A stretch of 64,000 nt of DNA from an uncultured Vibrio sp. (GCA_947504195.1 CANNGN010000013.1:36124-100123); one strand, 5' to 3'; shown: positions 10,082-19,547, counted from the first letter of the stretch. The notes: generated from the letters alone by a model not told the origin. A program made the numbers and translations.

Positions 10082-10822
10082 ATGCAGTTCGATCCCGAGT
10101 TAAAATCCGCAATCTTAATCAAGCGCTATAAACGCTTTCTTGCCGATATTAAATTAAATGACGGCACTGAAACCACCATCCATTGCGCCAATACAGGAGC
10201 GATGACAGGGTGCGCGACTCCCGGTGATACCATTTGGTACTCACAATCCAATAACCCTAAGAGAAAATACCCATTTAGTTGGGAACTCACTTATACTCAA
10301 CAAAATGATTATATCTGCGTAAATACAGTGCGCGCCAATCAACTATGTGTTGAAGCGATCAACGATCATCAAATTGATGAACTTCTGAATTACGAACAAC
10401 TTAAAACAGAAGTGAAATATGGGCAGGAAAACAGTCGTATCGATATCCTACTTCGCTCTCCCAATCGAAGAGATTGTTACATCGAAGTAAAAAGTGTCAC
10501 TTTACTCGACCAAACTGAAGGAAGTGACGCGAACGGTCAAGGTTACTTTCCCGACGCCGTTACGACTCGTGGGCAAAAACACCTACGAGAGTTAATCGAA
10601 GTCGTTAAAAATGGCGATAGAGCAGTATTATTATTCGCTATTTTGCATTCAGGGATTGAAAAAGTGTCGCCTGCCCACCATATAGATGCAACATATTCAT
10701 TATTACTATTAGAAGCAATAAATACTGGTGTCGAGGTATTGTGCTATAAAGCTCAATTTACCAATCAATCACTAAAACTAACAACAGCGATTCCTTTTTC
10801 ATCTGAAAAGATAAAAATTTGA
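10082..10822 (+). CDS. sfsA: Sugar fermentation stimulation protein SfsA
   Basis: SfsA family protein of 246 aa with the characteristic opening (LIKRYKRFLADI), the conserved NTGAM segment and a nuclease-like EVKSVTL core. In E. coli the gene was found through its effect on maltose metabolism; its biochemical role remains unclear and it may bind DNA. It is divergent from hrpB with only about 22 bases between the two preferred start codons, so their promoters must overlap the neighbouring coding sequence. dksA follows 123 bases downstream, the same order as in E. coli. Confidence 0.95.
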   Translation: MQFDPELKSAILIKRYKRFLADIKLNDGTETTIHCANTGAMTGCATPGDTIWYSQSNNPKRKYPFSWELTYTQQNDYICVNTVRANQLCVEAINDHQIDELLNYEQLKTEVKYGQENSRIDILLRSPNRRDCYIEVKSVTLLDQTEGSDANGQGYFPDAVTTRGQKHLRELIEVVKNGDRAVLLFAILHSGIEKVSPAHHIDATYSLLLLEAINTGVEVLCYKAQFTNQSLKLTTAIPFSSEKIKI

Positions 10823-10945
10823 TGCGAGTGGCATATTAAACGCAGTTTGTTAATGAGTGGTTGCCACACATAGTACTTTTTGCTATAGATACCCGCCTTA
10901 AAATACTGCTCATGCAGTTGACTAGGTGTTTGTAGGAGATGCTGT

Positions 10946-11392
10946 ATGCCTGAATCTAAAAAGAAAACGCTTGGCATCCTAGCCATTGCTGGTGTGGAAC
11001 CATACCAAGAGAAATCTGGTGAAGAGTATATGTCACCTGACCAAGTGACACATTTCACTAAAATTTTAAGTGCGTGGCGTAACCAGCTCAGAGATGAAGT
11101 TGATAGAACAGTACACCACATGCAAGATGAAGCGGCGAATTTCCCTGATCCTGTTGATCGTGCTTCTCAAGAAGAAGAATTTAGCTTAGAACTACGCAAC
11201 CGAGATCGTGAGCGTCGTTTAATTAAAAAGATTGAAAAAACCCTAATCAAAATTGAAGAAGACGAGTTTGGTTTTTGCGAATCTTGTGGCGTTGAAATCG
11301 GCGTACGTCGTCTAGAAGCACGCCCAACAGCCGATCTTTGTATTGACTGTAAAACTCTTGCAGAGATCAAAGAACGTCAAATGCAAGGCTAA
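10946..11392 (+). CDS. dksA: RNA polymerase-binding transcription factor DksA
   Basis: Works with ppGpp in the secondary channel of RNA polymerase during the stringent response. The 148-aa protein has the coiled-coil region with the Asp-rich tip (EAANFPDPVDRASQEEEF) and a C4 zinc finger, CESC (about residues 113-116) paired with CIDC near 134-137. It has a good ribosome binding site (TAGGAG) and is followed by a strong rho-independent terminator at 11414-11438, so it probably forms its own transcription unit before gluQ. Confidence 0.98.
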   Translation: MPESKKKTLGILAIAGVEPYQEKSGEEYMSPDQVTHFTKILSAWRNQLRDEVDRTVHHMQDEAANFPDPVDRASQEEEFSLELRNRDRERRLIKKIEKTLIKIEEDEFGFCESCGVEIGVRRLEARPTADLCIDCKTLAEIKERQMQG

Positions 11393-11413
11393 CAAGTCAA
11401 ATAAACCAATACT

Positions 11414-11438
11414 AAGGGAGCGATTGCTCCCTTTTTTT
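11414..11438 (+). terminator. Rho-independent terminator after dksA
   Basis: GGGAGC-GATT-GCTCCC stem flanked by A and followed by seven T residues, 21 bases after the dksA stop codon. Confidence 0.9.
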
Positions 11439-11510
11439 ATTTTCGCTACCATCATGACCTTCTTAGCCTAATTAAGGTCAGTTATGTGATGGATTTTCAA
11501 GCCTATTAAT

Positions 11511-12380
11511 ATGAATTACGTTGGTCGATTTGCCCCTTCCCCTTCCGGGCCACTGCATTTTGGTTCTCTAGTTGCAGCGCTTGGTAGCTATTTTCAAGCC
11601 AAAGCTAATCAAGGTGATTGGTTGGTTCGAATCGAAGATCTCGACCCTCCACGAGAGGTCCCCGGAGCAACCCAACAAATCCTACAAGCTCTCGAATGCT
11701 ATGGACTAGAGTGGGATGGACAGATCCTTTATCAAAGTCAGCGTCATGATTTTTATCAAGCTCAAATTGACCAATGGTTAGCAAAGGGTGAAGCTTATTA
11801 CTGCACATGCAGTCGAAAAGAGATTAAAGCCATGGGTGGATATTACACCGGTCTCTGTCGAACAAAGCTGATTTCCTCTAGCCAAGAGTGTGCGGTTCGT
11901 ATCAAGATGCAACATCCTGTAACACAGTTTAATGATGTTCTTCACGGAAACACACTTATCCCTTTCGCATTAGCTGGCGAGGATTTTATTATAAAACGCA
12001 GAGATGGCCTTTTCGCGTATAACCTAGCCGTCGTCCTCGATGATATTGCTCAGGAGGTGACCGAAGTGGTCCGTGGTGCTGATTTAATCGAACCAACAGG
12101 ACGTCAAATAAGTTTATATCGAATATTAGGACATCAGCCCATTCAGTATCTTCATCTACCACTAGCAATGGCTCAAGAAGGGCGTAAACTCTCAAAGCAA
12201 AATCATGCAGCTGCCATTGATATTTCAGATCCAAGACCCACATTAATCCAAGCCATGCGCTTTCTTGGATTTCAGTTACCACAGGACGTTACACTAGAAT
12301 CCGTCGCGACAATTGTCGACTGGGGATGTAATAATTGGCAAATATGCCAACTACCTAACGAAACTGAGATCATACTTTAA
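11511..12380 (+). CDS. gluQ: Glutamyl-Q tRNA(Asp) synthetase
   Basis: Truncated glutamyl-tRNA synthetase paralogue that attaches glutamate to the queuosine base of tRNA-Asp. The class I signature is degenerate at the start (GRFAPSPSGPLHFGSL), the zinc-binding cysteines lie in YCTCSR...GLC, and the KMSKS equivalent is KLSKQ. The anticodon-binding domain of GluRS is absent, as expected for 289 aa. The dksA-gluQ-pcnB-folK-pan order is conserved with E. coli. The ribosome binding site is weak and the dksA terminator lies between the two genes, so gluQ depends on its own promoter or read-through. Confidence 0.95.
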   Translation: MNYVGRFAPSPSGPLHFGSLVAALGSYFQAKANQGDWLVRIEDLDPPREVPGATQQILQALECYGLEWDGQILYQSQRHDFYQAQIDQWLAKGEAYYCTCSRKEIKAMGGYYTGLCRTKLISSSQECAVRIKMQHPVTQFNDVLHGNTLIPFALAGEDFIIKRRDGLFAYNLAVVLDDIAQEVTEVVRGADLIEPTGRQISLYRILGHQPIQYLHLPLAMAQEGRKLSKQNHAAAIDISDPRPTLIQAMRFLGFQLPQDVTLESVATIVDWGCNNWQICQLPNETEIIL

Positions 12381-12473
12381 TTCTCAAATGACCTAGCCTG
12401 AGCTATTATTAGCCGCAAATTGAGTCAATAGACTCTTGGTCACTAATAAAGAACAAGATAGTTAATCGCTATT

Positions 12474-13841
12474 TTGTCCGAGCCGATGAATAAAAAAGAA
12501 CAGAAAACACACATTGAACACCGTTATTTCGACCTTTCACTGAACGTTATCACACGTGAAGATCACGGTATTTCACGCAAGCAAATTAGCGATAATGCGC
12601 TTAAAGTATTATATCGACTCCACAGTAGCGGCTTTGAAGCCTACTTAGTCGGTGGCGGTGTGCGCGATATCTTGTTAAAACAAGAGCCAAAAGATTTCGA
12701 TATTGCAACTAATGCAACGCCTGAACAAGTGCGCAAACTCTTTCGCAACTGTCGCCTTATTGGTCGCCGTTTTCGTCTAGCACACGTGATGTTTGGACGT
12801 GACATTATCGAGGTCGCCACATTCCGTGGACATCATCAGGAAAACAACAGTCAAACCAGTTCACAGTCTGATGCTGGAATGCTATTACGTGATAATGTTT
12901 ATGGATCGATTGATGAAGATGCAGAGCGCCGAGACTTCACTGTCAACGCGATGTATTACAACATAGCTAACTACAGTATTCATGATTATGCCGGTGGTAT
13001 TGAAGATCTCGAAGATCGACTAGTTCGAATGATCGGTGACCCAGAAACCCGCTACCGAGAAGATCCGGTTCGAATGCTAAGAGCGATTCGCTTTGCAGCT
13101 AAGCTCGATTTCGATATTGAAGAAGAGACCGCGGAGCCGATTGAAGACCTAGCACCATTGCTTAGCGATATTCCACCTGCACGCCTTTATGAAGAGTCAT
13201 TAAAGATGCTTCAGTCAGGTATAGGGCTAGAAACCTATCACCTCATGCGAGAATATGGTTTATTTCAGCAACTGTTCCCTATCGTTGCCGAACATTTCAC
13301 CGAAGACCATGAATCAATGACAGAGCAAATGCTTGATCTGTCACTTGATTCTACCGATTTGCGCATCGAAAGCGGAAAACGCGTCAACCCTGCGTTTATG
13401 TTTGCGGCCATATTTTGGTATCCGATGAAATCCATTGCCGATAAGTTAAGTACAGAATTAAACCTGTCCGAATACGATGCAATGATGGAAGCGGCCAATC
13501 AGGTGCTCGATCGCATTGTTAAACGTCTTGCGATTCCGCGTCGTCACACCACTACTATTCGTGAAATGTGGCAGATGCAATTTCGTTTAGAACGTCGCAA
13601 TGGCAAACGAGCTTTCCGTTTACTTGAGTTAAATAAGTTCCGAGCTGGGTATGATTTATTGCTGATGCGAGGCGAGCTTGAGGGCGGTGAAGTTAAAAAA
13701 CTGGCTGAATGGTGGAAGGCTTTCCAAAAGGCCGATCGCAACCTACGCCAACTAATGGTGAATGAGTTAGGCAAATCATCGACGGAGCCAGGCAAACCTC
13801 GTCGTCGACGTACGCCACGTAATAAGACGAAATCGTCGTGA
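12474..13841 (+). CDS. pcnB: Poly(A) polymerase I
   Basis: Adds 3' poly(A) tails that promote RNA decay. It has the nucleotidyltransferase core LVGGGVRDILL and the acidic pair in KDFDIATNATPEQVRKLF, followed by the PolyA_pol RNA-binding domain (RRDFTVNAMYYN) and a basic Arg/Lys-rich C-terminal tail. The start is unclear: TTG at 12474 (preceded by ATT) and ATG at 12486 both lack a convincing ribosome binding site, and similarity to E. coli begins only around NVITREDHGISRK. E. coli pcnB is known to use a weak non-canonical start, so poor initiation may be a shared trait. The stop overlaps the folK start. Confidence 0.95.
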   Translation: MSEPMNKKEQKTHIEHRYFDLSLNVITREDHGISRKQISDNALKVLYRLHSSGFEAYLVGGGVRDILLKQEPKDFDIATNATPEQVRKLFRNCRLIGRRFRLAHVMFGRDIIEVATFRGHHQENNSQTSSQSDAGMLLRDNVYGSIDEDAERRDFTVNAMYYNIANYSIHDYAGGIEDLEDRLVRMIGDPETRYREDPVRMLRAIRFAAKLDFDIEEETAEPIEDLAPLLSDIPPARLYEESLKMLQSGIGLETYHLMREYGLFQQLFPIVAEHFTEDHESMTEQMLDLSLDSTDLRIESGKRVNPAFMFAAIFWYPMKSIADKLSTELNLSEYDAMMEAANQVLDRIVKRLAIPRRHTTTIREMWQMQFRLERRNGKRAFRLLELNKFRAGYDLLLMRGELEGGEVKKLAEWWKAFQKADRNLRQLMVNELGKSSTEPGKPRRRRTPRNKTKSS

Positions 13842-14338
13842 TGACGACCGTATTTATTGCCATCGGCAGTAATCTCAATGATCCTGTTGAACAAGCACAA
13901 CGTGGAATAGACGCATTAAAGAGCATTCCACGTACTCGCTTTATCCGCTCATCTCAGCTGTATAGTAGCTCGCCAATGGGGCCACAAGATCAACCCGACT
14001 ACATCAATGCCGTTGTCGAGATAGAAACACAACTGGCACCACTAGAACTGCTCAATTTAACTCAACAGATCGAATTAGAGCATGGTCGAGTGCGCAAGGA
14101 TGAGCGCTGGGGACCACGAAGCCTAGATTTGGATATTCTTCTCTTTGGTCAACAAATTCTAGACAGTGAACGCCTAACAGTACCTCACTATGGAATGAAA
14201 GTTCGAGAGTTTGTCCTCTACCCACTCGCTGAAATTGCCCCAAATTTAATACTCCCTGATGGGACCGAATTAACCGACTTACTCAAACAAGTCGACAAAA
14301 ATGGCCTCAGTATTTGGCAGCACGCCAACGCCAAGTAA
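13841..14338 (+). CDS. folK: 6-hydroxymethyl-7,8-dihydropterin pyrophosphokinase
   Basis: Transfers pyrophosphate from ATP to hydroxymethyl-dihydropterin in folate synthesis. The HPPK pattern is clear: AIGSNL near the start, and RWGPRSLDLDILLFG, whose Asp pair binds magnesium, near residues 87-101. ATG 13841 overlaps the pcnB stop as TGATG, which decides the start over the GTG three bases upstream. panB follows 9 bases later, so pcnB-folK-panB-panC form one tight unit joining folate and pantothenate synthesis. Confidence 0.96.
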   Translation: MTTVFIAIGSNLNDPVEQAQRGIDALKSIPRTRFIRSSQLYSSSPMGPQDQPDYINAVVEIETQLAPLELLNLTQQIELEHGRVRKDERWGPRSLDLDILLFGQQILDSERLTVPHYGMKVREFVLYPLAEIAPNLILPDGTELTDLLKQVDKNGLSIWQHANAK

Positions 14339-14347
14339 GGATTTACA

Positions 14348-15142
14348 ATGAAAAAAATCACAATCAACGATTTAATTAAATGCAAAAGTGAAGGCCGAAA
14401 GTTTGCGACATCCACCGCTTACGACGCCAGTTTTGCACAATTATTCGAAAGCGAGAATATGCCAGTACTCCTCGTCGGTGATTCGCTTGGTATGGTATTA
14501 CAAGGGCAAAGTGACACTCTCCCTGTTACGGTTCAAGATATTGCCTATCACACGCGTAGTGTACGTGCAGGAAGCCCTAATTGCTTGTTAATGGCTGACA
14601 TGCCCTTTATGAGCTACGTTACTCCAGAAGAAGCGTGTAAAAACGCGGCTGAAATTATTCGAGCTGGTGCAAATATGGTCAAGCTAGAGGGCGGGGCATG
14701 GTTAGTCGACACCGTTAAAAAGCTCACTGAACGTGCTGTTCCTGTATGTGCGCACCTTGGCTTAACCCCACAGTCTGTCAATATTTTTGGTGGTTATAAA
14801 GTTCAAGGACGCAGTGATGAGCAAGCAAAGCAAATGCTTGATGATGCACTTGCCCTACAAAGTGCCGGCGCTCAAATTATCCTGTTGGAATGTGTCCCAT
14901 CTAGCTTAGCGAAAATGATCACGGAAGCCGTCGACGTCCCCGTAATTGGCATTGGAGCAGGGCCAGAAACCGACGGTCAAATCTTGGTTATGCACGACAT
15001 GCTAGGTATTTCCGCGAACTACATGCCCAAGTTTTCCAAAGACTTTCTTGCTGAAACAGGGAATATACGCAAGGCAGCCGCTAAATACATTGCAGATGTA
15101 GAAAGCGGATCATTCCCTGACGCCGACCATACCATTGCTTAA
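14348..15142 (+). CDS. panB: 3-methyl-2-oxobutanoate hydroxymethyltransferase
   Basis: Transfers a hydroxymethyl group from methylene-tetrahydrofolate to ketoisovalerate, giving ketopantoate (first step of pantothenate synthesis). The 264-aa sequence shows TAYDASFA, the metal-binding VGDSLGMVLQG segment, HLGLTPQ and VIGIGAGPETDGQ. It starts behind AAGGATTTACA and is followed 14 bases later by panC. panD, which lies beside panC in E. coli, is not in this window. Confidence 0.97.
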   Translation: MKKITINDLIKCKSEGRKFATSTAYDASFAQLFESENMPVLLVGDSLGMVLQGQSDTLPVTVQDIAYHTRSVRAGSPNCLLMADMPFMSYVTPEEACKNAAEIIRAGANMVKLEGGAWLVDTVKKLTERAVPVCAHLGLTPQSVNIFGGYKVQGRSDEQAKQMLDDALALQSAGAQIILLECVPSSLAKMITEAVDVPVIGIGAGPETDGQILVMHDMLGISANYMPKFSKDFLAETGNIRKAAAKYIADVESGSFPDADHTIA

Positions 15143-15156
15143 GCCGGTAGATCACG

Positions 15157-16008
15157 ATGGAAACTTATTCAGAAGTTAAAAAACTAAGAACAGTTATTAA
15201 CGCGCATCGTTTGGCACAAAAACGGATCGCGTTTGTGCCAACGATGGGAAATCTCCATGAAGGGCATTTAACCTTAGTTCGTCAAGCTCAAGCTGTGGCC
15301 GATATTGTTATCGTCAGTATTTTTGTCAACCCAATGCAATTTGAAAATGCCGACGATCTAGTGAACTACCCTCGTACATTGGATGATGATCTCGCTAAAC
15401 TCGCCAAACAGGGAGTCGACGCGGTATTTACGCCAACGCCAGATATCATGTACCCAAAAGGATTGGATCAACAGACGTTTGTTGAAGTTCCAAACATGTC
15501 TAATATCTTGGAAGGGGAATCTCGTCCCGGTCATTTTCGTGGCGTCGCAACAATCGTGACAAAACTATTCAATATCGTACAACCCGATGTTGCTTGCTTT
15601 GGCGAAAAAGACTTTCAGCAACTTGCGGTTATTCGTCAGATGACGGAAGACTTGTGTTTAGATATTGAGATCATTGGCGTGCCTACGGTAAGAGAATCCG
15701 ATGGTTTAGCCATGAGCTCGCGAAACAACCGCCTTACCACTTCACAACGAACTGTCGCACCGCATTTAGCGCGTATCATGAAAAGTATTGGTGAGAACTT
15801 GGTTCAAGGTGAACGAGATACCGAAGCGTTAATTGTGAATGCAAATAGCGAAATAGTTCAGGCAGGAATGAAGGTTGATGAAATTTTTATTCGAGATGAA
15901 CAGACGCTTCAACCGATCAATCAAGATACTGAGAAGGCGGTTGTACTCATGGCTGCTTTTTTAGGTGATGTTCGATTAATCGATAATCAGGTTGTCAGCC
16001 TAATCTAA
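15157..16008 (+). CDS. panC: Pantothenate synthetase
   Basis: ATP-dependent ligase joining pantoate and beta-alanine. It is a cytidylyltransferase-type fold with the HxGH motif in PTMGNLHEGHL (about residues 28-38), GEKDFQQL and the KMSKS-like MSSRN segment. The 283-aa length is normal. It is the last gene of the unit; a large two-way terminator (16028-16079) separates it from the convergent yadH. Confidence 0.97.
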   Translation: METYSEVKKLRTVINAHRLAQKRIAFVPTMGNLHEGHLTLVRQAQAVADIVIVSIFVNPMQFENADDLVNYPRTLDDDLAKLAKQGVDAVFTPTPDIMYPKGLDQQTFVEVPNMSNILEGESRPGHFRGVATIVTKLFNIVQPDVACFGEKDFQQLAVIRQMTEDLCLDIEIIGVPTVRESDGLAMSSRNNRLTTSQRTVAPHLARIMKSIGENLVQGERDTEALIVNANSEIVQAGMKVDEIFIRDEQTLQPINQDTEKAVVLMAAFLGDVRLIDNQVVSLI

Positions 16009-16027
16009 TCATTACTGAATAAAATAT

Positions 16028-16079
16028 AACGCTTCAGTCCCCTATTTTCACCTGAATCAATAGGAAAACTGAAGCGTTT
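16028..16079. terminator. Bidirectional terminator between panC and yadH
   Basis: Long inverted repeat with arms beginning AACGCTTCAGT and ending ACTGAAGCGTT, with a second matched segment (CCTATT/AATAGG) inside. It lies between two convergent genes. Confidence 0.75.
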
Positions 16080-16088
16080 CTGCTTCAA

Positions 16089-16871
16089 CTAGCTACGAAG
16101 CCCAGTCCCTTTAGCAATTAAGTAATGCGCTACCGAATATAGCAAGATAACAAACACACCCAAAACACTAAACGAACTAACAATACTCACATCAGAAACA
16201 CCAAGAAAGCCATAACGAAAGGCATTTACCATATACACAATAGGATTAATTTTAGACACAACCTGCCAAAACTCAGGCAACAAGGATATTGAATAAAAAA
16301 CGCCACCTAAATAGGTCAATGGTGTTAGCACAAAAGTCGGTACTATCGAAATATCATCAAATGTGCGCGCAAAGACTGCATTAATTAACCCACCAAGTGA
16401 GAAGACAACAGAAGTCAAAAACACGGTAAAAATAATCACAGACCAATGCTCAACTTGAAGGTCGACAAAGAATAATGAAACACAGGTAACCAACATGCCA
16501 ACCAACAATCCTCGTGTTACGCCTCCCATCACATAACCGGCGATAATGACGTAATTTGGGACTGGAGCAACCAATAACTCTTCAATATTCTTCTGCATTT
16601 TAGAACTAAAAAACGAGGAAGCAACATTGGAATATGAGTTCGTTATCACCGACATCATGATCAACCCAGGAACGATGTATTCCATATAAGAAAAACCATT
16701 CATTGTCCCAATTCGTGAGCCAATCAAATTACCAAAAATAATAAAATACAATGTCATTGTAATCGCTGGCGGCACTAATGTTTGTACCCAAATACGCGTA
16801 AAACGATTGATCTCTTTTCTCACTAAACTGCTAAACGCGGTCCAATAAATTTGATACATAGTACTTCTCAT
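16089..16871 (-). CDS. yadH: ABC-2 type transporter permease
   Basis: Membrane component of an ABC-2 exporter with about six hydrophobic segments and the ABC-2 signature region (GVFYSISLLPEFWQVVSKINPIVYMVNAFRYG). It belongs with yadG, whose stop codon overlaps its start (ATGA); an ATG at 16859 is an alternative start. The E. coli pair yadGH is conserved but its substrate is unknown. Confidence 0.92.
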   Translation of the reverse strand: MRSTMYQIYWTAFSSLVRKEINRFTRIWVQTLVPPAITMTLYFIIFGNLIGSRIGTMNGFSYMEYIVPGLIMMSVITNSYSNVASSFFSSKMQKNIEELLVAPVPNYVIIAGYVMGGVTRGLLVGMLVTCVSLFFVDLQVEHWSVIIFTVFLTSVVFSLGGLINAVFARTFDDISIVPTFVLTPLTYLGGVFYSISLLPEFWQVVSKINPIVYMVNAFRYGFLGVSDVSIVSSFSVLGVFVILLYSVAHYLIAKGTGLRS

Positions 16872-17779
16872 TTTTCGTTTCTCACTAGGCTAACAAATAG
16901 CTCTTCCAATCGATTCGCTTTATTTCTCATCGAAAGCACTTTTACCCCTTGTTGTGTTAACTGGCTAAAGACATCGTTCAACCCTTGAGATTTTTCCAAC
17001 TCAATCTCTATTGAGCCTTCTTTGTTTTCTTGTTTCAACACACCATTAAGTTGCGGAATGGTCTCTGAAGAATCAACATCTAGAATAAAAGTTTCAACTT
17101 GAAGCTTACCCAACAATGCTTTCATCGACGTATTTTCAATTAGCTCACCCGCTTGAATGATCCCAATGTTACGACACAACATTTCAGCCTCTTCTAAATA
17201 GTGAGTGGTGAGAATAATCGTAATACCTTGGTTGTTTATCTCTTGTAAAAACGTCCACATCGAGCGGCGCAACTCAATATCAACACCTGCTGTCGGTTCA
17301 TCGAGAATTAATAGTTTCGGCTCGTGCATCAAAGCGCGAACAATCATCAAGCGACGTTTCATGCCACCGGATAACGCTCCCGCTCGTTCGTTTCGCTTAT
17401 CCCACAACTCCAACTGAGTAAGATACTTCTTGGCACGCTCTTTTGCTAATGCGCGTGGTACCCCATAATAGCCAGCCTGATGAATGACAATTTGCTCGAC
17501 AGTTTCAAACTGGTTGAAATTAAACTCTTGAGGAACCAATCCTAGGTGTTGTTTCGCCTCTTCCAAGCGTGCATCAATGTCATAGCCAAACACCGATACT
17601 TTGCCTGACGTTTTATTAACTAAAGATGCAATAATGCCAATGGTGGTTGATTTACCCGCCCCATTTGGCCCTAACAACGCATAAAAATCACCTTGTTTTA
17701 CGTCTAAATCAATCCCTTTTAAGGCTTCAAAACCACCATTATAGGTTTTGCGTAAACCTCTTATTTCTAATGCATTCAT
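16868..17779 (-). CDS. yadG: ABC transporter ATP-binding protein
   Basis: ATPase of the same exporter. Walker A is GPNGAGKST, the signature is LSGGMKRR, Walker B is LLILDEPTAGVD, and the H-loop is TTHYLEEAE. A C-terminal extension of about 80 residues is typical of ABC-2 ATPases. It is divergent from can across a 283-base gap and overlaps yadH by four bases. Confidence 0.93.
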   Translation of the reverse strand: MNALEIRGLRKTYNGGFEALKGIDLDVKQGDFYALLGPNGAGKSTTIGIIASLVNKTSGKVSVFGYDIDARLEEAKQHLGLVPQEFNFNQFETVEQIVIHQAGYYGVPRALAKERAKKYLTQLELWDKRNERAGALSGGMKRRLMIVRALMHEPKLLILDEPTAGVDIELRRSMWTFLQEINNQGITIILTTHYLEEAEMLCRNIGIIQAGELIENTSMKALLGKLQVETFILDVDSSETIPQLNGVLKQENKEGSIEIELEKSQGLNDVFSQLTQQGVKVLSMRNKANRLEELFVSLVRNEK

Positions 17780-18062
17780 AGCTTGTAAATGTCTCTATTT
17801 TTGATTGCTCTTACGACTTATTTATCGCTCAATTCATTCATCACAATTTAACAGGAATTTACGACCGACGCTGATATTTATTCGTGACAAATACAATGGC
17901 ATCTCTGAGAACTAAAACTTTGTTACTATTTTCGCTAATCAACGATGTAAACTTTGTGTATAGTGACTCCGCACACATTTTGATGCCAAACGATACGTTC
18001 AACAATTCGTGTTTTGTGTGAGTTGGTTTCCAATCCTAATTCACCGCATTAAGGGAAGGACA

Positions 18063-18734
18063 ATGCCAGAAATTAAACAACTGTTTGAAAACAATTCGCG
18101 CTGGTCTGAATCGATCAAAGCTGAAAATCCCGAATACTTTGCACAACTAGCCGAAGGACAAAGCCCTGACTTTCTATGGATAGGTTGCTCTGATAGCCGA
18201 GTTCCAGCTGAACGGCTTACAGGACTGCATTCTGGAGAGTTATTCGTTCACCGAAATGTTGCTAATTTAGTAATTCACACTGACTTAAACTGCCTTTCAG
18301 TTGTTCAATATGCCGTTGATGTTCTGAAGATTAAACATCTAATCATTTGTGGCCACTACGATTGTGGTGGCATCAAAGCAACTCTAGCTAACCCTAAACT
18401 TGGGCTGATTAATAATTGGCTCCTGCACATTCGAGACATATACCAAAAGCATCGTACTTACATCGACAGTATGGCCCCAGAATATCAAGCGGACAAACTG
18501 GTCGAGCTCAACGTAGCAGAGCAAGTGTATAACCTCGCCAATTCTACAATATTGCAGAATGCATGGGAACGAGGTCAAGAATTCGAGCTCCATGGTTTGG
18601 TTTACGGTATTGAAGATGGGAAATTGGAATATTTAGGAGTTCGTTGCGATTCAGCAGAAATCGTTGAAGAAAATTACAATAAGTCGATGGAAAAAATCCT
18701 CAATAAAGACTTCAAGCTTCTTTGCCACCGATAG
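18063..18734 (+). CDS. can: Beta-carbonic anhydrase
   Basis: Interconverts carbon dioxide and bicarbonate, needed for growth in air. Zinc ligands and active-site residues are visible in CSDSRVPAE (Cys about 43, Asp-Arg pair) and ICGHYDCGG (His and Cys near 99-102). The frame stays open to 18009, but ATG 18063 has a strong AAGGGAAGGAC ribosome binding site and gives the normal 223 aa. It converges with hpt through a shared terminator. Confidence 0.96.
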   Translation: MPEIKQLFENNSRWSESIKAENPEYFAQLAEGQSPDFLWIGCSDSRVPAERLTGLHSGELFVHRNVANLVIHTDLNCLSVVQYAVDVLKIKHLIICGHYDCGGIKATLANPKLGLINNWLLHIRDIYQKHRTYIDSMAPEYQADKLVELNVAEQVYNLANSTILQNAWERGQEFELHGLVYGIEDGKLEYLGVRCDSAEIVEENYNKSMEKILNKDFKLLCHR

Positions 18735-18760
18735 CGAATACCAACCTCAGCGTCTAATAA

Positions 18761-18793
18761 AAATGCCCAGATATGAAAAATCTGGGCATTTTT
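18761..18793. terminator. Bidirectional terminator between can and hpt
   Basis: Perfect stem AAATGCCCAGAT / ATCTGGGCATTT with A-rich and T-rich flanks, serving both convergent genes. Confidence 0.9.
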
Positions 18794-18817
18794 GTCATGA
18801 TACTCGTTAGCGTAACG

Positions 18818-19351
18818 TTATTCGGTTTCTAACGTTACCTTACCGATATAAGGGAGGTGACGATAATCTTGAGCAAAATCTAATCCCATCCCCACGACAA
18901 ACTCATCAGGAATCGAGAAGCCAATCCAACGAGCATCTACGTCAACTTCACGGCGAGAGGGCTTATCTAACAAAGTACACACTTCAATTGAATTTGGCTC
19001 ACGAAGTCTCAATACTTCTTTTACTCGACTTAACGTATTACCGGTATCAATGATGTCTTCAACTAAAATGATATCTTTACCAACAATATCATCATCTAGA
19101 TCTTTTAAAATTCGAACATCACGAGAACTCTCAGTACCATTTCCATAACTTGATGCTGTCATAAAGTCGATTTGATGCGTCACGCTAACTGCTCGCGCTA
19201 AGTCAGCAAGAATGATAAATGAACCACGAAGAAGTCCGATTAAAACGAGATTGTCGCTATCTTTATAATGCTCGGAAATTTCTTGTCCTAACTCTTGGAT
19301 TCTCTGTTTAACTTGTTGCTCAGAAATCATCTCTTCTATTTTATGGGCCAT
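18818..19351 (-). CDS. hpt: Hypoxanthine phosphoribosyltransferase
   Basis: Purine salvage enzyme making IMP (or GMP) from hypoxanthine and PRPP. It has the GLLRGSF segment, the PRPP loop VEDIIDTGNTL (about residues 102-112) and SIPDEFVVGMGLD. An upstream in-frame ATG at 19408 exists, but ATG 19351 (with GAGAG before it) gives 177 aa and matches family length, so it is preferred. It is divergent from luxR, which places the 3' half of the luxR control region immediately upstream of hpt. Confidence 0.95.
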   Translation of the reverse strand: MAHKIEEMISEQQVKQRIQELGQEISEHYKDSDNLVLIGLLRGSFIILADLARAVSVTHQIDFMTASSYGNGTESSRDVRILKDLDDDIVGKDIILVEDIIDTGNTLSRVKEVLRLREPNSIEVCTLLDKPSRREVDVDARWIGFSIPDEFVVGMGLDFAQDYRHLPYIGKVTLETE

Positions 19352-19547
19352 GACTCTCTCATTAATCGATGTTAAGTACTTAAGCAACTCGCCTTGCAAG
19401 TTTGCCATTCACTCTTTATTTGAACCCAATATATTACCATTACTGCGCAACCAGATAAAATAACAGTTTAATTATTAGTATTTGCAATATTAAATACCAA
19501 AATCGCATATATGCAATTACTATAGTAATGTGTAAGTTACATAATGT

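Noticed and set aside
11989..12282. 97-codon minus-strand frame opposite gluQ
   Set aside because: Antisense to an intact gluQ catalytic region; no supporting signals.
16868..17779. Considered yadGH as part of a metal or drug resistance island
   Set aside because: The pair is next to can and the pan genes as in E. coli and has core-genome character; no substrate clue.
18009..18062. Upstream extension of the carbonic anhydrase frame with a hydrophobic start, which could suggest a signal peptide
   Set aside because: A strong ribosome binding site precedes ATG 18063 and the family is cytoplasmic; the extension is promoter DNA.
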